Below the pieces are notes generated by a model. The model was not told the origin of the DNA, ran no database searches, and saw nothing but the letters and a program-made list of their open reading frames with translations. A DNA stretch of 64,000 nt. Origin: Diploscapter coronatus (lineage: Eukaryota > Nematoda > Chromadorea > Rhabditida > Rhabditidae). Shown here piece by piece: positions 33,640-46,600 of this stretch. A program made the translations under genes and the position numbers. The first letter of the stretch is position 1, and each line of letters starts with the position of its first letter. The stretch is taken from the NCBI GenBank assembly GCA_964036155.1, contig OZ038423.1, forward strand, positions 32,255,249 to 32,319,248. Direction: 5' to 3'.

Positions 33640-36600
33640 TCAAGTGATGCACTGATATTTCGCGTGACAAGGCCTCGTCTCGAGTTCCTTCTCGTCACAG
33701 ACCAATTCCTCCCAATCGCCATTCCGCGGCTTGATCACTCGTCGACGGCGAGTTTGAGTGCCTGGAATTCCAAGACTTTGATGAATTTTGCTTGATTTTT
33801 CAGGCAAACAAATTACCTTCCCCACATCCAGCGTTGCACGGCGTCCATTTACTCCAACTGCCGACGACGCAACTCGTGATCGCTGAGAATTTCATTTTTC
33901 GTTGATTTTGTTTTTGAAAACGAATAAAAATGTGTTGAATTGCATAAATTTGAAGTAGTTCTTTCTGTCGATTTTGTTTCAACGAAATACAAACGTGTGT
34001 GAATTTTGTTAATTTGAATAAGAACCCTCACGGCATGGTCTCAGATGACATCGCAATTCCTGCATGAGATGTTCTGGACAGGGAGTTCCTCCGTTGCGGG
34101 GGAAGTTCTGCAACCAAAGTCGAAATTTCTAAGTGCATTGCTTCCAAAATAAGTGAAATTGTTGTGCCAAAGATAAAAATGTGAAGTGTCTGACAATAAT
34201 GTGCATTCAACAGTCAGTCAAATCTACTAACCTCTTCAAAATTCATATTTCGAAAAGTCTACAATAAAAAGAAGATAATGACCAAATGAATGCACGATAG
34301 ACAAAATTTTTCCACTTATATATTTTTTTTTACTTTTATCGAAATGCGCATTTTTCCAAAAACTCACAATGATATGTCTCGTTCTGGTCTTCTTCCCATT
34401 TCCACAAGTCACTGAGCAGTTTGTCCATGGACTCCATTCGCTGATTTCACAAGGCGTCGGTTCGCCACCATCATTCACTTCCTCCGTGCCGAACTCGCTG
34501 ATCAATTGATGGTTCGGGACTGAAGATTCAGTTTTTCAAAAAAAATATGTTAATTCGTAGATGTCCAAACTACAATTTCAAGGCTCATTCTAGTTACCGC
34601 CCTTTTTCTGAGAAATAGTATAAAAGAGGAGAAAAGAGTGGTAATTACAAGGGCCCAATTTCAACTCCACCACATTTCACCCAACTTAAGTCGGATTTTT
34701 TCTCGTAAATTTGTCAGAGAAAGAGTGGAGTTGGAGTAAGTATTCTTATCCACTTTGCATATCTGTTCGAATTCGATAAGACTCACTCATAGCCTTGTCC
34801 TTTTCATATCCCGGAATGCAGATCTTCTTGCACTCCTCTTCAGTTTCAAATTGGTTTCGGTTGCCCTGAAAAGCAGATTCATCAAACCAAATGTTTCCCT
34901 TCTAATTCAAAAGTTTATGAATTTTCCATGACATCTCAATTTCTAAATTTCTGCAAGAATTCCATTGAGTTTACAAACCTTGCATCCAGTGTAGATGAAT
35001 CGTTCACAAGTCTGCTTTTCGTGATTGAACCAGTATCGAGGGAAACTGCCTCCACATTGGCCTTCTTGCTTCTCTTCTTGGCAAATTTCTGAAATCATTT
35101 CCATTATCAAAAAATAAGAAAAAATCGTCTTTAAACTGCATGACAAGAAACACGAAGAACGTGTAAGATAAATAGCCAGATTTTTGTCTTTAATTTTTAA
35201 TAATGTCATCTTTTCATGTCTTATTATTATGCTTTTAGTGCAGCTCGATGTTGAAAAATTGGTCTCTTGTAGTTTCCATCCACTTATTTCTCCATACTAT
35301 TTTTCAGAAAAGAGTGGTAGCTAGTGAGCCAAAAAATTTCAAACCTTCCGAATTCTGTTCGATGATTCGTCTGCAGGACTGCAGATTGCAGTTGTCCTTC
35401 TCCTGCAGCTTCACGTGGGAGCAATGATGTTCGTGTTCGGAGTAGAAGAACAGCCGAGTTCTGACTCGGAGACCGTCATCACACGAAGCAGAGCAGGGCG
35501 ACCATTCGGACCAAGAAGTCGTTCGGCAGAGCGGGTCGGGAGTGACAGAGCAATCAGGTCCGTTGTCGCCTAAAGAGTTCGTTCAACTAGCAAAATAGTT
35601 GAAAAATAACTAAAAATTTGGGCTGACAAAATAATATAAAACTTTTTTCTTATAAATAACCTCAAAGGTAAACAAACTGAAAGAAAAATGAAAAATTCGG
35701 TCCGATATCTGTAATTAGGAGGAAAAATTGAAGACACATCTTTGAACATTTCAGTAAATAATCAAATACAGCAAATTTAAGAGTTCCCAGAAATCTCAAA
35801 TATAGAGAAATTGGAAGATATAACATTTGTCGATAAGTTGTAATTCCTGAAAAATTCTACCTTCACACATATCCTTCCTTTCCAAATCGACATTGCATTC
35901 CTCTTCCTTTGTGGCTGCATCCAAGAAAGTCCTCTTTCTGCTTCGAATTCCATGCCCGCAAGTCACGCTACAATCCGACCATTCCTGCCACGAACCCACT
36001 GCGCATTTGTTGTTGAACGCTTCGGAATCTGCAAAAAAAATTTAGGCAACAGTAGATGATGGAATATATCTTTTCCACACTATTTCTTTCAAATTTCATC
36101 CTCTCGCTTATCATTAACTTTAATACTCCGTCATTTACTAGCCGCTAAAAATTTATGCAACTGAAAAATCAGTAAGGAATATTCTTTTCACGAAAGTCGG
36201 AATTTGAATTGGTCTTTGCATTGATCATTCGAATGAAACTGAGTAATCCAAAGTTCAGTTACATAGTTGAAATTTTGAAAAACAATATACACGAGCAAAA
36301 ATCGTCAGTCTAACCTTCGCACTCGTTGATTTTGGCATTGCAGAACTGTCGTTCGGTGGTTTGTCGATGGCAGTGGAACATTTGGGCCTGAAAAATATCC
36401 AATTGTCCAATAATTTTCGGTAAAATCAATATTCAGAATTTTCACCGAAAGAAAAAAGATTACTTTCACGATGGACCCTAATCAATAAACAATTAATTTA
36501 TAAAATTACCTTAATTGGGAAAACGAACACTCTGCTTCTCATCTTGATTCCCTTGCCGCAAGTCGCCGAGCACAGCGTCCACGAAGACCAACTCGTCATC

Positions 36601-39115
36601 ATGCACTCTCCTGAACTGATCAATCAAAATTCAATTTATGCAATCAGAAAAGAAGCCCACTTCTATCCTTGTACTCCTCATCCTCACTGGTATTTGTAAT
36701 GTTGAACGCTTCTTTCTTGTATTCTTCATCAGTTTTGCAATCGGAATTGATGATCTACAAGAATTCATAAATCTTCAAAAATTTTTTAAAACTAAGCCCT
36801 AAGAAACAAGGCAGAAAATTCGAATGAACAAGTTTTTTCTTACAATAATTCTCTCATGGATTGAGGTTTGAAAATATCAGTTTTCGGGGAGTATTTGAAA
36901 ATCCACCTCCTTTCTTCGAATGACGAGTTTAGCCAGAGGAGCAATAACATCCGTTGATTCCTCATAGAATGGAGATCCGACATCCTTCGTTGTGATCCAC
37001 CTGACTGGTTCCCTCGGCTCCGTCGGCGTGTTTGGAGACATGTAAGTAGGACCAGAATCGGTTCCAGCATCGAAGGGAAGCAAATCGAACGATCTCTCCT
37101 CCACCCAGCTGCAATCTGGCAGACAGAGATTCACAGAGCTAAAATCAAATTCGTTTTTTAATAAGAAGTCAATTTTAACCCTAGGATTAACTTGAATTTT
37201 TCCCTTGAAAGTTTCATTTTCATCAACTTTGAATGTGAAATAGTAATAATAATAATGTTTAAATAAATAAGAGATGGAAGAGCTTTTCAAAAAGGAGAAA
37301 TAAAGTGGAAAACTGAATTGCCTACCTGATTCCCACACACCAATCTGGAGATGGGCCGAACATGCAAGCCAACGACGCGAAGTGATGATATTTATTCACA
37401 ACGAAACTTGAAGTTGTCCTTCCCTGCACTTCCGGATACCACAGCCCCTTCACCTTCATCAGCGTGCGCACTTCAGTAGCCCAAAAATCAACCAACTATT
37501 AATTTCATTCGGAAGCCTTACATGCAAATTTTTAACCAGAACGGAAAATTAGAGATGAGAATTCGCGAAAAAAGTTCTTCTATAGAAAACTCATGCATAA
37601 GGAGGTCCGCAACAAAGGGTCTTGCTAAGGCCTGCCTAGTTCTGATTCAAAACTACCTTTACCTTCTCTTTAGCCTCTGCCTCAGCCTTGTAAGTGTTGC
37701 CCCATTCGGCGATTTCCTTCATTCCATCTGTGGAGATACCACCGATTTTCCACAGACTGTAGTTGGCAGAGTGAGAAGTGCCAAGCATGTCCGTGAAATG
37801 AGTCAGATGCTCCACTGAAATGAATTTTATTTCGATCACCTAAAAATGAACCAATTCAAAAGAAAGCAGCAAAGTATCAAGAGAAAAACTTAAAAGAAGA
37901 TATAATCTATCCTCAAAACTATCATTCCTTGATTCGTTATACTGTTCGCCCTATGTTCATCTTCACTCTTCAGCATTATTCACCGAATTTTTCTTTTTCT
38001 CGTGCATTTTCCCAAGAAAATGGTGAATAGTTCGATAAGTTATTTCTTTCAATGTATTTGATTTTGAAAAAAAAACCCACAAGTGGGATAGTCTTTCGGG
38101 TGAGTGTCCTTGCTCCAAAGTCCAGTGAATTCCAGCTCGTACTTTGCCTGATCGCAAGCGCAGCACTCTGTAGTCGCATCGTCATTCGGCACCACTTTTT
38201 GGTAGCCTTCTGTCAAATTTGCTTATTGAAGAAGAAAAGCTATTTCAAAGTGACAGACCTTGTAAGCAGAACTTATTGGTGAGTTGGCCTTCCTCTGAAT
38301 ACCAAATGTATTTTGTCTCGATAACAGAGGCTTTGAAAACGACGCAACTGGAAGCGACCTAGAAAACATAAAATAAAAAAGGAACATCATAAGCTAATTT
38401 AAAATTCTTCATATCAGGCATTATTCCTACCTACTCCAACTCTATCAAATGCATTGTCATTTCTAAATACTCGAAAAAATAGCTTACAGAAGGAGCCTTC
38501 CAAATCATGTGAACTGACGTCTTGGAGCGCAGATTCGCGTGACTGACTCCAGCAATTCGGCATCCAGGGGAAGTTCTCGCATCGCCCCTGCCCTTCACGA
38601 TTTCGAATTTCCCAGCTGGTTTTCCATCTTCAAAGGTTGCAGATAAGACGAATCCTCGGAAGGTCTGCACAGTGTATTCTGTTCGCCAGCCTCGTATTGA
38701 AACTGAAAGGAATAGAATAGTTGTTTGAAAGAAGTTAATTCAAAGAGGTTTTTAAAGTTTGAAAAAATGTTTGAAGAGATGTAAAAAGTCTAACGAAACT
38801 TTGTACTTCATATCCTTTAGCAAATGAATAGAAATTTCAATTCAAATTTTACATCCCCTAGAAAACTCTTGTAGAATATTTTGGAAGAAAAATAAATGAA
38901 TAAGAATCCAACTTACTTTTATAAAGTTCATCCGGAATGAATCCAGTCGTTCCGTTATCGGACTTCGTGGTTGCTGCCGAAATCTCGACGACATATCCGT
39001 TATTCCCAGGCCGCTTTCCATCCTTGACTTCATACGGATGAATTGAGCAGTCGATTGCAGAGGCGAAGTCGATCGACAGCAGAAGAAGGAAGGACACTTG
39101 CAGAACGTCGAGCAT
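33640..39115 (-). CDS. spon-1: F-spondin (SPON-1 orthologue)
   Basis: Secreted basement-membrane or matrix adhesion protein. About 840 residues from 19 exons; C. elegans SPON-1 is about 820. Signal peptide MLDVLQVSFLLLLSIDFASA; Reeler domain (residues about 20-170); Spondin_N (about 190-400: ELEFTGLWSKDTHPKDYP, TSHSANYSLWKIGG, FDAGTDSGPTYMSPNTPTEP); thrombospondin type-1 repeats with W..W..C..C.G signatures (SWSSWTLCSATCGKG, SWQEWSDCSVTCGHG, SWSEWSPCSASCDDG, EWSPWTNCSVTCGNG, SWSKWTPCNAGCGEG), five in all; and one Kunitz domain between repeats 3 and 4 (CGGSFPRYWFNHEKQTCERF). The TSR-Kunitz-TSR order matches nematode SPON-1. There is a 27-nt microexon at 34232-34258 (TFRNMNFEE). Exon 6 uses an upstream acceptor (attaatag) giving LVDFWATEVRT. 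Confidence 0.95.
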
Positions 39116-40698
39116 TTTGCAGAAATTGCAACAATCGAGGCTCGAAAATTTCCCGCTTCTCCCTTTGACCTCTGAAAACTGATACGCCGATGAACGAGTA
39201 ACGAAATAAGACCAGTGACCAAGGGTTCATTGTAAAGGTCCCCTAAAATTTTCCTTATCTTGGTATAAAAATCCCCAATTTTCCAATGAAATATCATTAG
39301 AAATTGGGTGAATTTTACATCAAGAAGAAGAAGCAGAAGATAATTTTACGAGACATTTACAAGAAGCCCCAACCAAATGAAATAAAAGTTTCATAATAAG
39401 AATAAGCCCCGCTAGGTCATTACAATAAGAAAAGGCACAAGACAGGGACAGCCAAAAGCAAAGCAGAGAGCGGCTTTCACAGCTGTCTCGGCAAAGAACG
39501 AGAGGATAGCTCGCGAGTTGGAGAGCGGCGGCGAATGCGGGAAATTTATGGTCCTTCCCCACACTTTGCCTGACAATGAGCTGATCTGCACACGGGCCAG
39601 GAAGCAGTTTTCATCGAGTCCCCCATCACATATCATATCAAAGCAGTAGCAACACAAGATGAATGTGTTGAGACTAATTGTTCTCTCTCAGACTTGTCTT
39701 CTTTTTTATTTTTTATAATAGCTCTAAGCAGAATCCGATACCGAATGAGTCAGGCTCAGACATGAGAAGACATTTCTTCGTGAAGAAAGCTCAGAAGATA
39801 TTTAATTTCCTGCATTAATCATTTTATCAGATCACCTATCAAATATCTTATTATTTACAAAAAGAAAATACAAGATAATAATAATAATAGAACTAAAACT
39901 GAAGAGAACACCTGATCGCAAAAAGTGATAAAGTGGAATGATGCAGAGAAGGGATAACAATAAAACAATCGGACGATGCACACCGGTAAAGGGCGATTTG
40001 AATTTTAAATTTAGAAGGCAAGAAAATAACTCGACCAAGTTGGAATGGTAATATAAAGTTAAGGCAATCATCAAATGGAAAGGCACCGCATGAAAAAATA
40101 AAACAGTGATAAGTTTTTACGAATCCAAAAATTATCTAAAGTTATTTGTAAAAACTCAAAATAATAGAATTACAAAGTGTTCTACACGTTTCATCAAAGG
40201 AAGAGTCGGACTTGCAGCAAATAATGAAACAAACTTCATTATCAATTGATCAGAAAATCAGTAAAATGAGGACTTCGAAAATAGGCGCATTTTCTGAGCA
40301 AACAGCTTGCAAACCGACATCTGCACAGGAATGGAATGGTCTCTGTCATTTGTATATCAGAGAAGACGAACAAAACAATGATTAATTAACAAAAAGATGA
40401 ACTGAACTGAAATATGATAGCAGAGTCATTTTCGTGGGATTCGATCATAATGTTAAAAGCAATGCGTATGGGTCATTCATTCATGAGAGGTGACTAGCGT
40501 CAGAAGCCTAAAACAGAAATCATAGGGGATAGGTTAAAGAAGTCAGACAAAAAGAAAGGAAGATGGAATGCAGAAAGTATGGATTGCTGCTGGCAGTGCA
40601 TGGATTGTGATTTGTGGATAAGGATAAAATGGATAAATTTGAGCACACATCAAAAACAATAAAATTGAACAATTAAAATCTAGAAAATTTGAGAAATT
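39116..40698. other. Intergenic, 5' flank of spon-1
   Basis: AT-rich 1.6 kb between the spon-1 start and the end of the PAN-mucin gene. No coding exon supported; short minus-strand open frames lack splice or signal context. Confidence 0.55.
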
Positions 40699-43600
40699 TT
40701 AGCTCTGGGCGCATTGGACGCAATCGAGAGTGACGGGTAGAATGCCGTCCGTCACAAGCGCCACTTCTTTCGAACAGCTACCGCTCGATTCCTCGTACGA
40801 GAAGGAGCACTGAAAGTCGTTATATTGCGAAACATCTCTCAAAAGTTCTTACTGTTTTTGTTCCGCTGTTCCATTTAGCCATTGTGCACTTCTTGTCAGC
40901 GCACATTCGAGCACATTCTTGGGCGGACTTCGCTTCTTCGTGCCCTTTAAATTCCGGTAACTTGGCTTCAGGCGTGGCTGTTCTCATATTGTAGACGCAT
41001 GCTGAAGTTCTATGATTTTCTAGAAGATAAGCACAAGTTTACATGTGCATTGAATGCAAGAGATAACGAATGGATGAATGGCAGCGTGCTGTGAGACGAA
41101 ATCTGCCTGGTTTCCACAGACGGACTCATCCGATGTCAACAGACAGACTCCATGGGAAATGTCTCCGCTTGGAGATGGAATAAAACCTGCTGTCGTGCAT
41201 TTCTCCTAAAAAATAATTCTTTTCAAGCCCAAGAGAAAATACTACAGCTTCGAAGCATTTCCTTGCGCAATCTGCTGGAGTTGTGGCTGGAACATCATTA
41301 GAAATATTCAACTTTGGTAGAGATGCGACTGGGATGATTTGGAACTCGACTCGACCGCCATCGCATTTCGAGGATAAACCTACAATTCCTTCAGTCAAAT
41401 TTAAAACTTGAATTCAAAGTCGACCTTCGTGAAGTGGAGCATCGGAAGGCTCGTCCTGTGAAAAAGCAACAGCTCCTAGCCGACGAGCCTGCATAGGAGA
41501 TTCTGTGGTTCCGTCCTTTTCTAAACAAAACTACCATCGCTGATCCAGAAGAAGGTATTATTTTGTTATCCAAACCGTTAGTTCATTAGGATGAAATACC
41601 AAACACCCACCACATGTTAGACAGCTCAATCGAACGACTTGGTTAAGTTTTGTAAAATGCCATCCGTCGACACGCTCTGCTGTCGAGTTACAGACTGGGT
41701 CTTCCTCGGTGGAATTGGAATAGTGGAGCAGACAGAGTGGACGAGGGAATCGAGTGAACGCTGCCTGAAGACAGGCTGTCTCGTAGCAGATCCTGGCACA
41801 GTGCTGCACGGAGAAGGCAACCGCATCGGCCTCGAATCGCGTTGACAAATCTTCCAACTCCGAAGCGGCAAACACCATTCGACCTCCTGCTGCACACTCT
41901 GCAACCCGGCCCAATTAGGCACGAAATCACACAACTGTATTTGAAAGTAAGTTGAAAGGTTTGAGTAGAGAAGCGAAAGAGTCCGAGTTAGGAATTATGT
42001 TGTTTGTGTTTGATTAGTTAGCTGGGATGGGCTTACCGTGTTTCTTGTCAATTTCATGCGGTAAGAGATTGCGAATCGAACCTGAATTGCGTCAATCATT
42101 TTATCGCTGCCAATTTCATGCCTGGTGGTGTTCACAGACAAGGTTTTCGATATTCATTCGAGGTTAGAAATTTGCTTCATTCATTTTGCCTAATTCCACG
42201 ACAGCTTACCATATCTTCTCTGGATCATATCCTCGGCAGAGGCAGATGGGTTCTTAGCTCGTCCCAAAATAAAGTCCAGCCCTCCTGCAGACAGAGCATC
42301 GATCACATCCTTGACCAGTTGAACGGGTGGCTCAGTTGTTGTCGAAACTTCAGACGGCTTCTCGCTCGACGTTGCTTCGGGTTTCGCGGTGGACTCGGAG
42401 GAGCCTGCTTGAGTGGATGCATTTGACTTGGAGTTCTGCATCTCGTAGTCATCGAAGTGGGGTCCAGCAGATGTTGTTGTTGTTTCTTCAGCATAGTCCT
42501 AGCAAAAGGAGAAAAGTTCTTTGCAATATGAGGAAAAAGGTTTTACTTCTTCGCTGTTCGTCGGCTTATCGGGCTCAGAACCAGGAACGAATCCGACACT
42601 TTGAGGAAGACCAGATTTATGCTCCTGTAAATTTTCGAATCAATTTTTTAATCTCATAAATGAGTGCATACCTGTTTCGCAAGGATAGATCGATTGAGTA
42701 ATTCCTCCTGGACAGAAGAAGGCAGGGTGAGTCCTTCTTCCGTGGTTGGGCTGGTCGTGGTCGACTCTGCACCCAAACTTGTCGTGGCATTCTGGTCTTC
42801 ATTGAGTTCAGTGGAGATCGTCGTACTGGAGCCTTCTTCAGAACTTGGAGAGCTGCTTTCCGAAGGAAGAGTCGAGCTCGTTTCATTTTCAGACGCGGTG
42901 GATGAAGCCTCGCCTTCGCTACTGAGGGTCGTACTTTCTAGATTCTCGCCTTGAGCAACCTCTGTGGCATTCGAGGAACCGGCTTCGGAGGGCAGCTGAG
43001 TAGACTTTCCCTCTTCTTCTGGCTCATCGGTCGTCACGAAGGCAGGCATCTCGGTCGTGGTGCTTTCTCCTTCCTCTGGTTTACTTGAAGTTGCATTTCC
43101 TTCACCACTGTTTTCTCCCTCCACTGGAAGATTAGAAATTGTTGCATTTTCTTCCTGACCAGCCTCGGGCTTCTCGTCGTTCTGTTCGGTTGCCGCTTTG
43201 TCGCCAACAAGCTCTGGACTCGTGGTGCTTTCAGGGTTTTCAGCAGACAAGGTGGTCGATTCTTCGGAAGAAACGCTAGTCGTCTGATCCTGTTCACCGT
43301 GCAGGGTTCCGACTGTAGATGTCTGAGCCGATTCATCGATGCTCGAAGAGATGGTATGATTCTCTGAGTCGCTGGAAGCTGTCGATAAATCTGAGCTGAG
43401 AGTGGTGGTTCCTTCTGGAACAGGGCTAGAAGTCTCGGGATTCAAATTCTCTTTGCCCTCCTCTTGCTCTCCTTCATTCGGCAGTTCGCTGGGAACTGTC
43501 GAAGAGCTGGAGCTGGGAGTGGTCTCCTCGGGAACGGGGCTAGAAGTTTCACTAGGCAGGTTTTGTTGACCCTCGTCCGCCTTTCCTTGATCCTCTCCGA

Positions 43601-46600
43601 CTGGAGCCGTTTGATTGGACTCCTTTGGCAACTCCGTTGTGGTCTCAACTCCTTCAGTAGAGGTCTGCTCTGGGATACCTTCAGAGGATGTCTCCACTGG
43701 GGCTCCCTCAGAAGACGTCTGCTCCGGAACTTGGCTGCTGGTTTCAGTCTCGGACTGAGGAGTCGTCTTCTCTGATTCTTCTGATGGTTGAGCGGTGGTC
43801 TTGCTGGCCTCTTCTTCATCTTCGGTGTCTGCGCCAGTCACGAATGCTGGGCCTTCCTCCTCCTGTTCCGATGTCGTCTGAGTTGTGGAAGGTGTCGTTG
43901 AAGTCACACTTGACTCTTCTGGACTCGTAGTTTGTCCTTCGACCACTTTTGCAGAGTCTGGAGAAATTGTCGTTTGGTTTTCGACCTTGTCCTCAACTGT
44001 GGCGCTTTCGGCCTGCAAATAAATGATTTGATTTTCCAAGAGTTCCATTGTGGAAGCCGATTACCCGATGAAAAATTACAACTTTTGAACAAATGAAAAA
44101 ATCTTGTGACTATTCAAATAAGTTAGTTTTCTTAACAAATAAAAGTGTTAATCTAATCAATAATTAGTCAGCAAAATCGTTTTCTTACCTCTGGAATTTC
44201 ACTCGATGAAGAAATGGTGGTTGACTCATTCTGGGTGGAAGGTTCGGTGCTTTGAATAGTTGTATTTTCGCTTTCTGGCTGGGGAGTTGACGACCCAAAC
44301 AGTTTGTCTATTCCATGTCTGATGGTCTCTTCAACCACTGCAGGAACGAGCAATTTTGGAAGTAAGCCGGAATCGGTTTCATTTTTGCTCTCCTCGCTTG
44401 AGACAGTAGTGCTCTGCGTACTGTCAGAAGCAACGGTAGTTTGTTCCTGACTCTTCTCATCCAAGTTTTCTTGAACGGTTGTTGATTCATTCCCTTCAGA
44501 AGTCTGTGTGCTTGATCCATGTTCGCCAAGAGGATTCACGGTGGAAGACTGTACAGTTTCTTCGGTACTTGGTTCAGAACTGCTTGTTTCATTTCCGGCA
44601 TTCTCATGTTGTTCTCCTTCAACAGGACTTTTAGATGAAGGTTCCTGGGGAACTTCTGTAGAGCTGCTTTCTTTAACCGGACTTTGAGAGCTTGATCCTT
44701 GTTCCCCAATAGGACTTACAGTCGACGTGCTGGCGGATTCCTCAGAAACTGGCTCTGAGCTTGTGGCATTCTCATGTTTATTTTCCTCATCGGAGGTTGC
44801 AGAAGATGGTGGAAGAGGGGAGGTTTCTGTGGAGCTTTCTTCAGAAGGGCTCTGTGAACTTGGCTCGTGTTCGCCAAGAGGATTTGCAGTTGATGACTGC
44901 GTCGTTTCTTCGGAACTTGACTCAGGACTCGTTGCATTTTCGCTTTCTGGCTGGGGAGTTGACGACCCAAACAGTTTGTCTATTCCATGTCTGATGGTCT
45001 CTTCAACCACTGCAGGAACGAGCAATTTTGGAAGTAAGCCGGAATCGGTTTCATTTTTGCTCTCCTCGCTTGAGACAGTAGTGCTCTGCGTACTGTCAGG
45101 AGCGACGGTAGTCTGTTCCTGACTCTTCTCATCCAAGTTTTCTTGAACAGTTGTTGATTCATTCCCTTCAGAAGTCTGTGTGCTTGATCCATGTTCACCA
45201 AGAGGATTTACAGTTGATGACTGCGTCGTCTCTTCGGAACTTTGCTCAAGGCTCGTTGCATTTTCGATTTTGCCTTCTTCAACCGGAACTGAGGATGACG
45301 ATTGCAGAGGAGCTTCCGTCGTCTGCTCGCTTTCAGAAGGAGTTTTAGATTTGTCTCCAGTCAAAGGATGCTCTTCCTCAAATGAGGTTGTACTTGGAAG
45401 GGCTGTGGTCGTGGACTCCTCGTTTTCTGGTTGAGTGGTTGATTCGTCGTGATTGCTCTCCATCGAGCTACTTTCAGAGACTTGTGTGGTGCTTGCAGAT
45501 TCTTGTTCACCTTGTGAAGTAACGGAGGGCTCGGTGCTGGTCTGTTGTCCTTCTGCCTGGCCGATCGTTGATTTCTGAGCCTGTTCTTTATTTTCCTCTT
45601 CACCAACAGGGCTTGATGTTGTTACATTTGTTTCTCCACTCGTGGTTTCTTCCTGACTAGGAACGGTCGTTGTCTGTTCATTCTCCACATTTCCAGTTCC
45701 GGCGGAGGGAGTGACATCTTCCTGCATTCCTTCAGGACGCTGATTTGGCTTCTTGTCCTCAGGATTACTTGTCGAAGTCGGCATTTCACTGATTATTGGG
45801 CCAGAGCCTTCCTGGCTGGTTGACGATTCGACTTTCTCAGGACTTGTTGTTGCATTTTGCTCTTCTCCTTGGACTGTGCTGCCGGATGAGCCTTCAACAC
45901 TGGTGGTACTTGATTCCGATTCCGTTGGAGGGGTGGCAGGAGGAGGTAGTTCTGTGCTAGACTGGGCTTCACTGCCTTCCTTCGAGCTGCTTTCAGGAAG
46001 TTGTGTCGTAATTTCGGTTACTTGTTGTTCTTGTGAGGTTGTGGGAAGCTCGGTACTGCTCTCGCTTTGATCAGAAGAGCTGCTTTCTGGGCTCTGCGTG
46101 GTCGATTCGTTTTGTCCTTCTGTCGAGCTTTCGAAATTTCCCTCTGAACTGGTGACGGGTAATTCTGTGGTGGTCTGGACGCCTTCTGGATGGCTGACGG
46201 TTGACTTCTGAGCCTGATCTTCTTCAACTTCAGCGGTGTTGCTTGAAGGCTCTGGGGTCGTGACCGAGCTCATTCCTTTTTGATCGTGACTGTGATCGCC
46301 AGACAGCAGTTCAACCGAGGATTCGCTCTCCTTTGCTTTCGTGGTGGTTTCCTCGGGAATTGAAGTGCTCGAGCTAACTTGTCCATCCTCTGGTGTGCTT
46401 GACTCAACTTGCCCGGCCTCAGTCGTCGTCTGCTGATCAACTTGGGTAGTGGTGGCTGATTCATCCTCACTCAACGCAGAAGTAATCGTTGTGCCTAAGG
46501 TTTATCGTAAAAACGAAATAAACTTAAAAGAAATTTCAAACCTGATGTGCTATCGGCTTCTAATGTCGTGCTTTCTGCCTGTTCCGTTGGCAGAGTAGTG

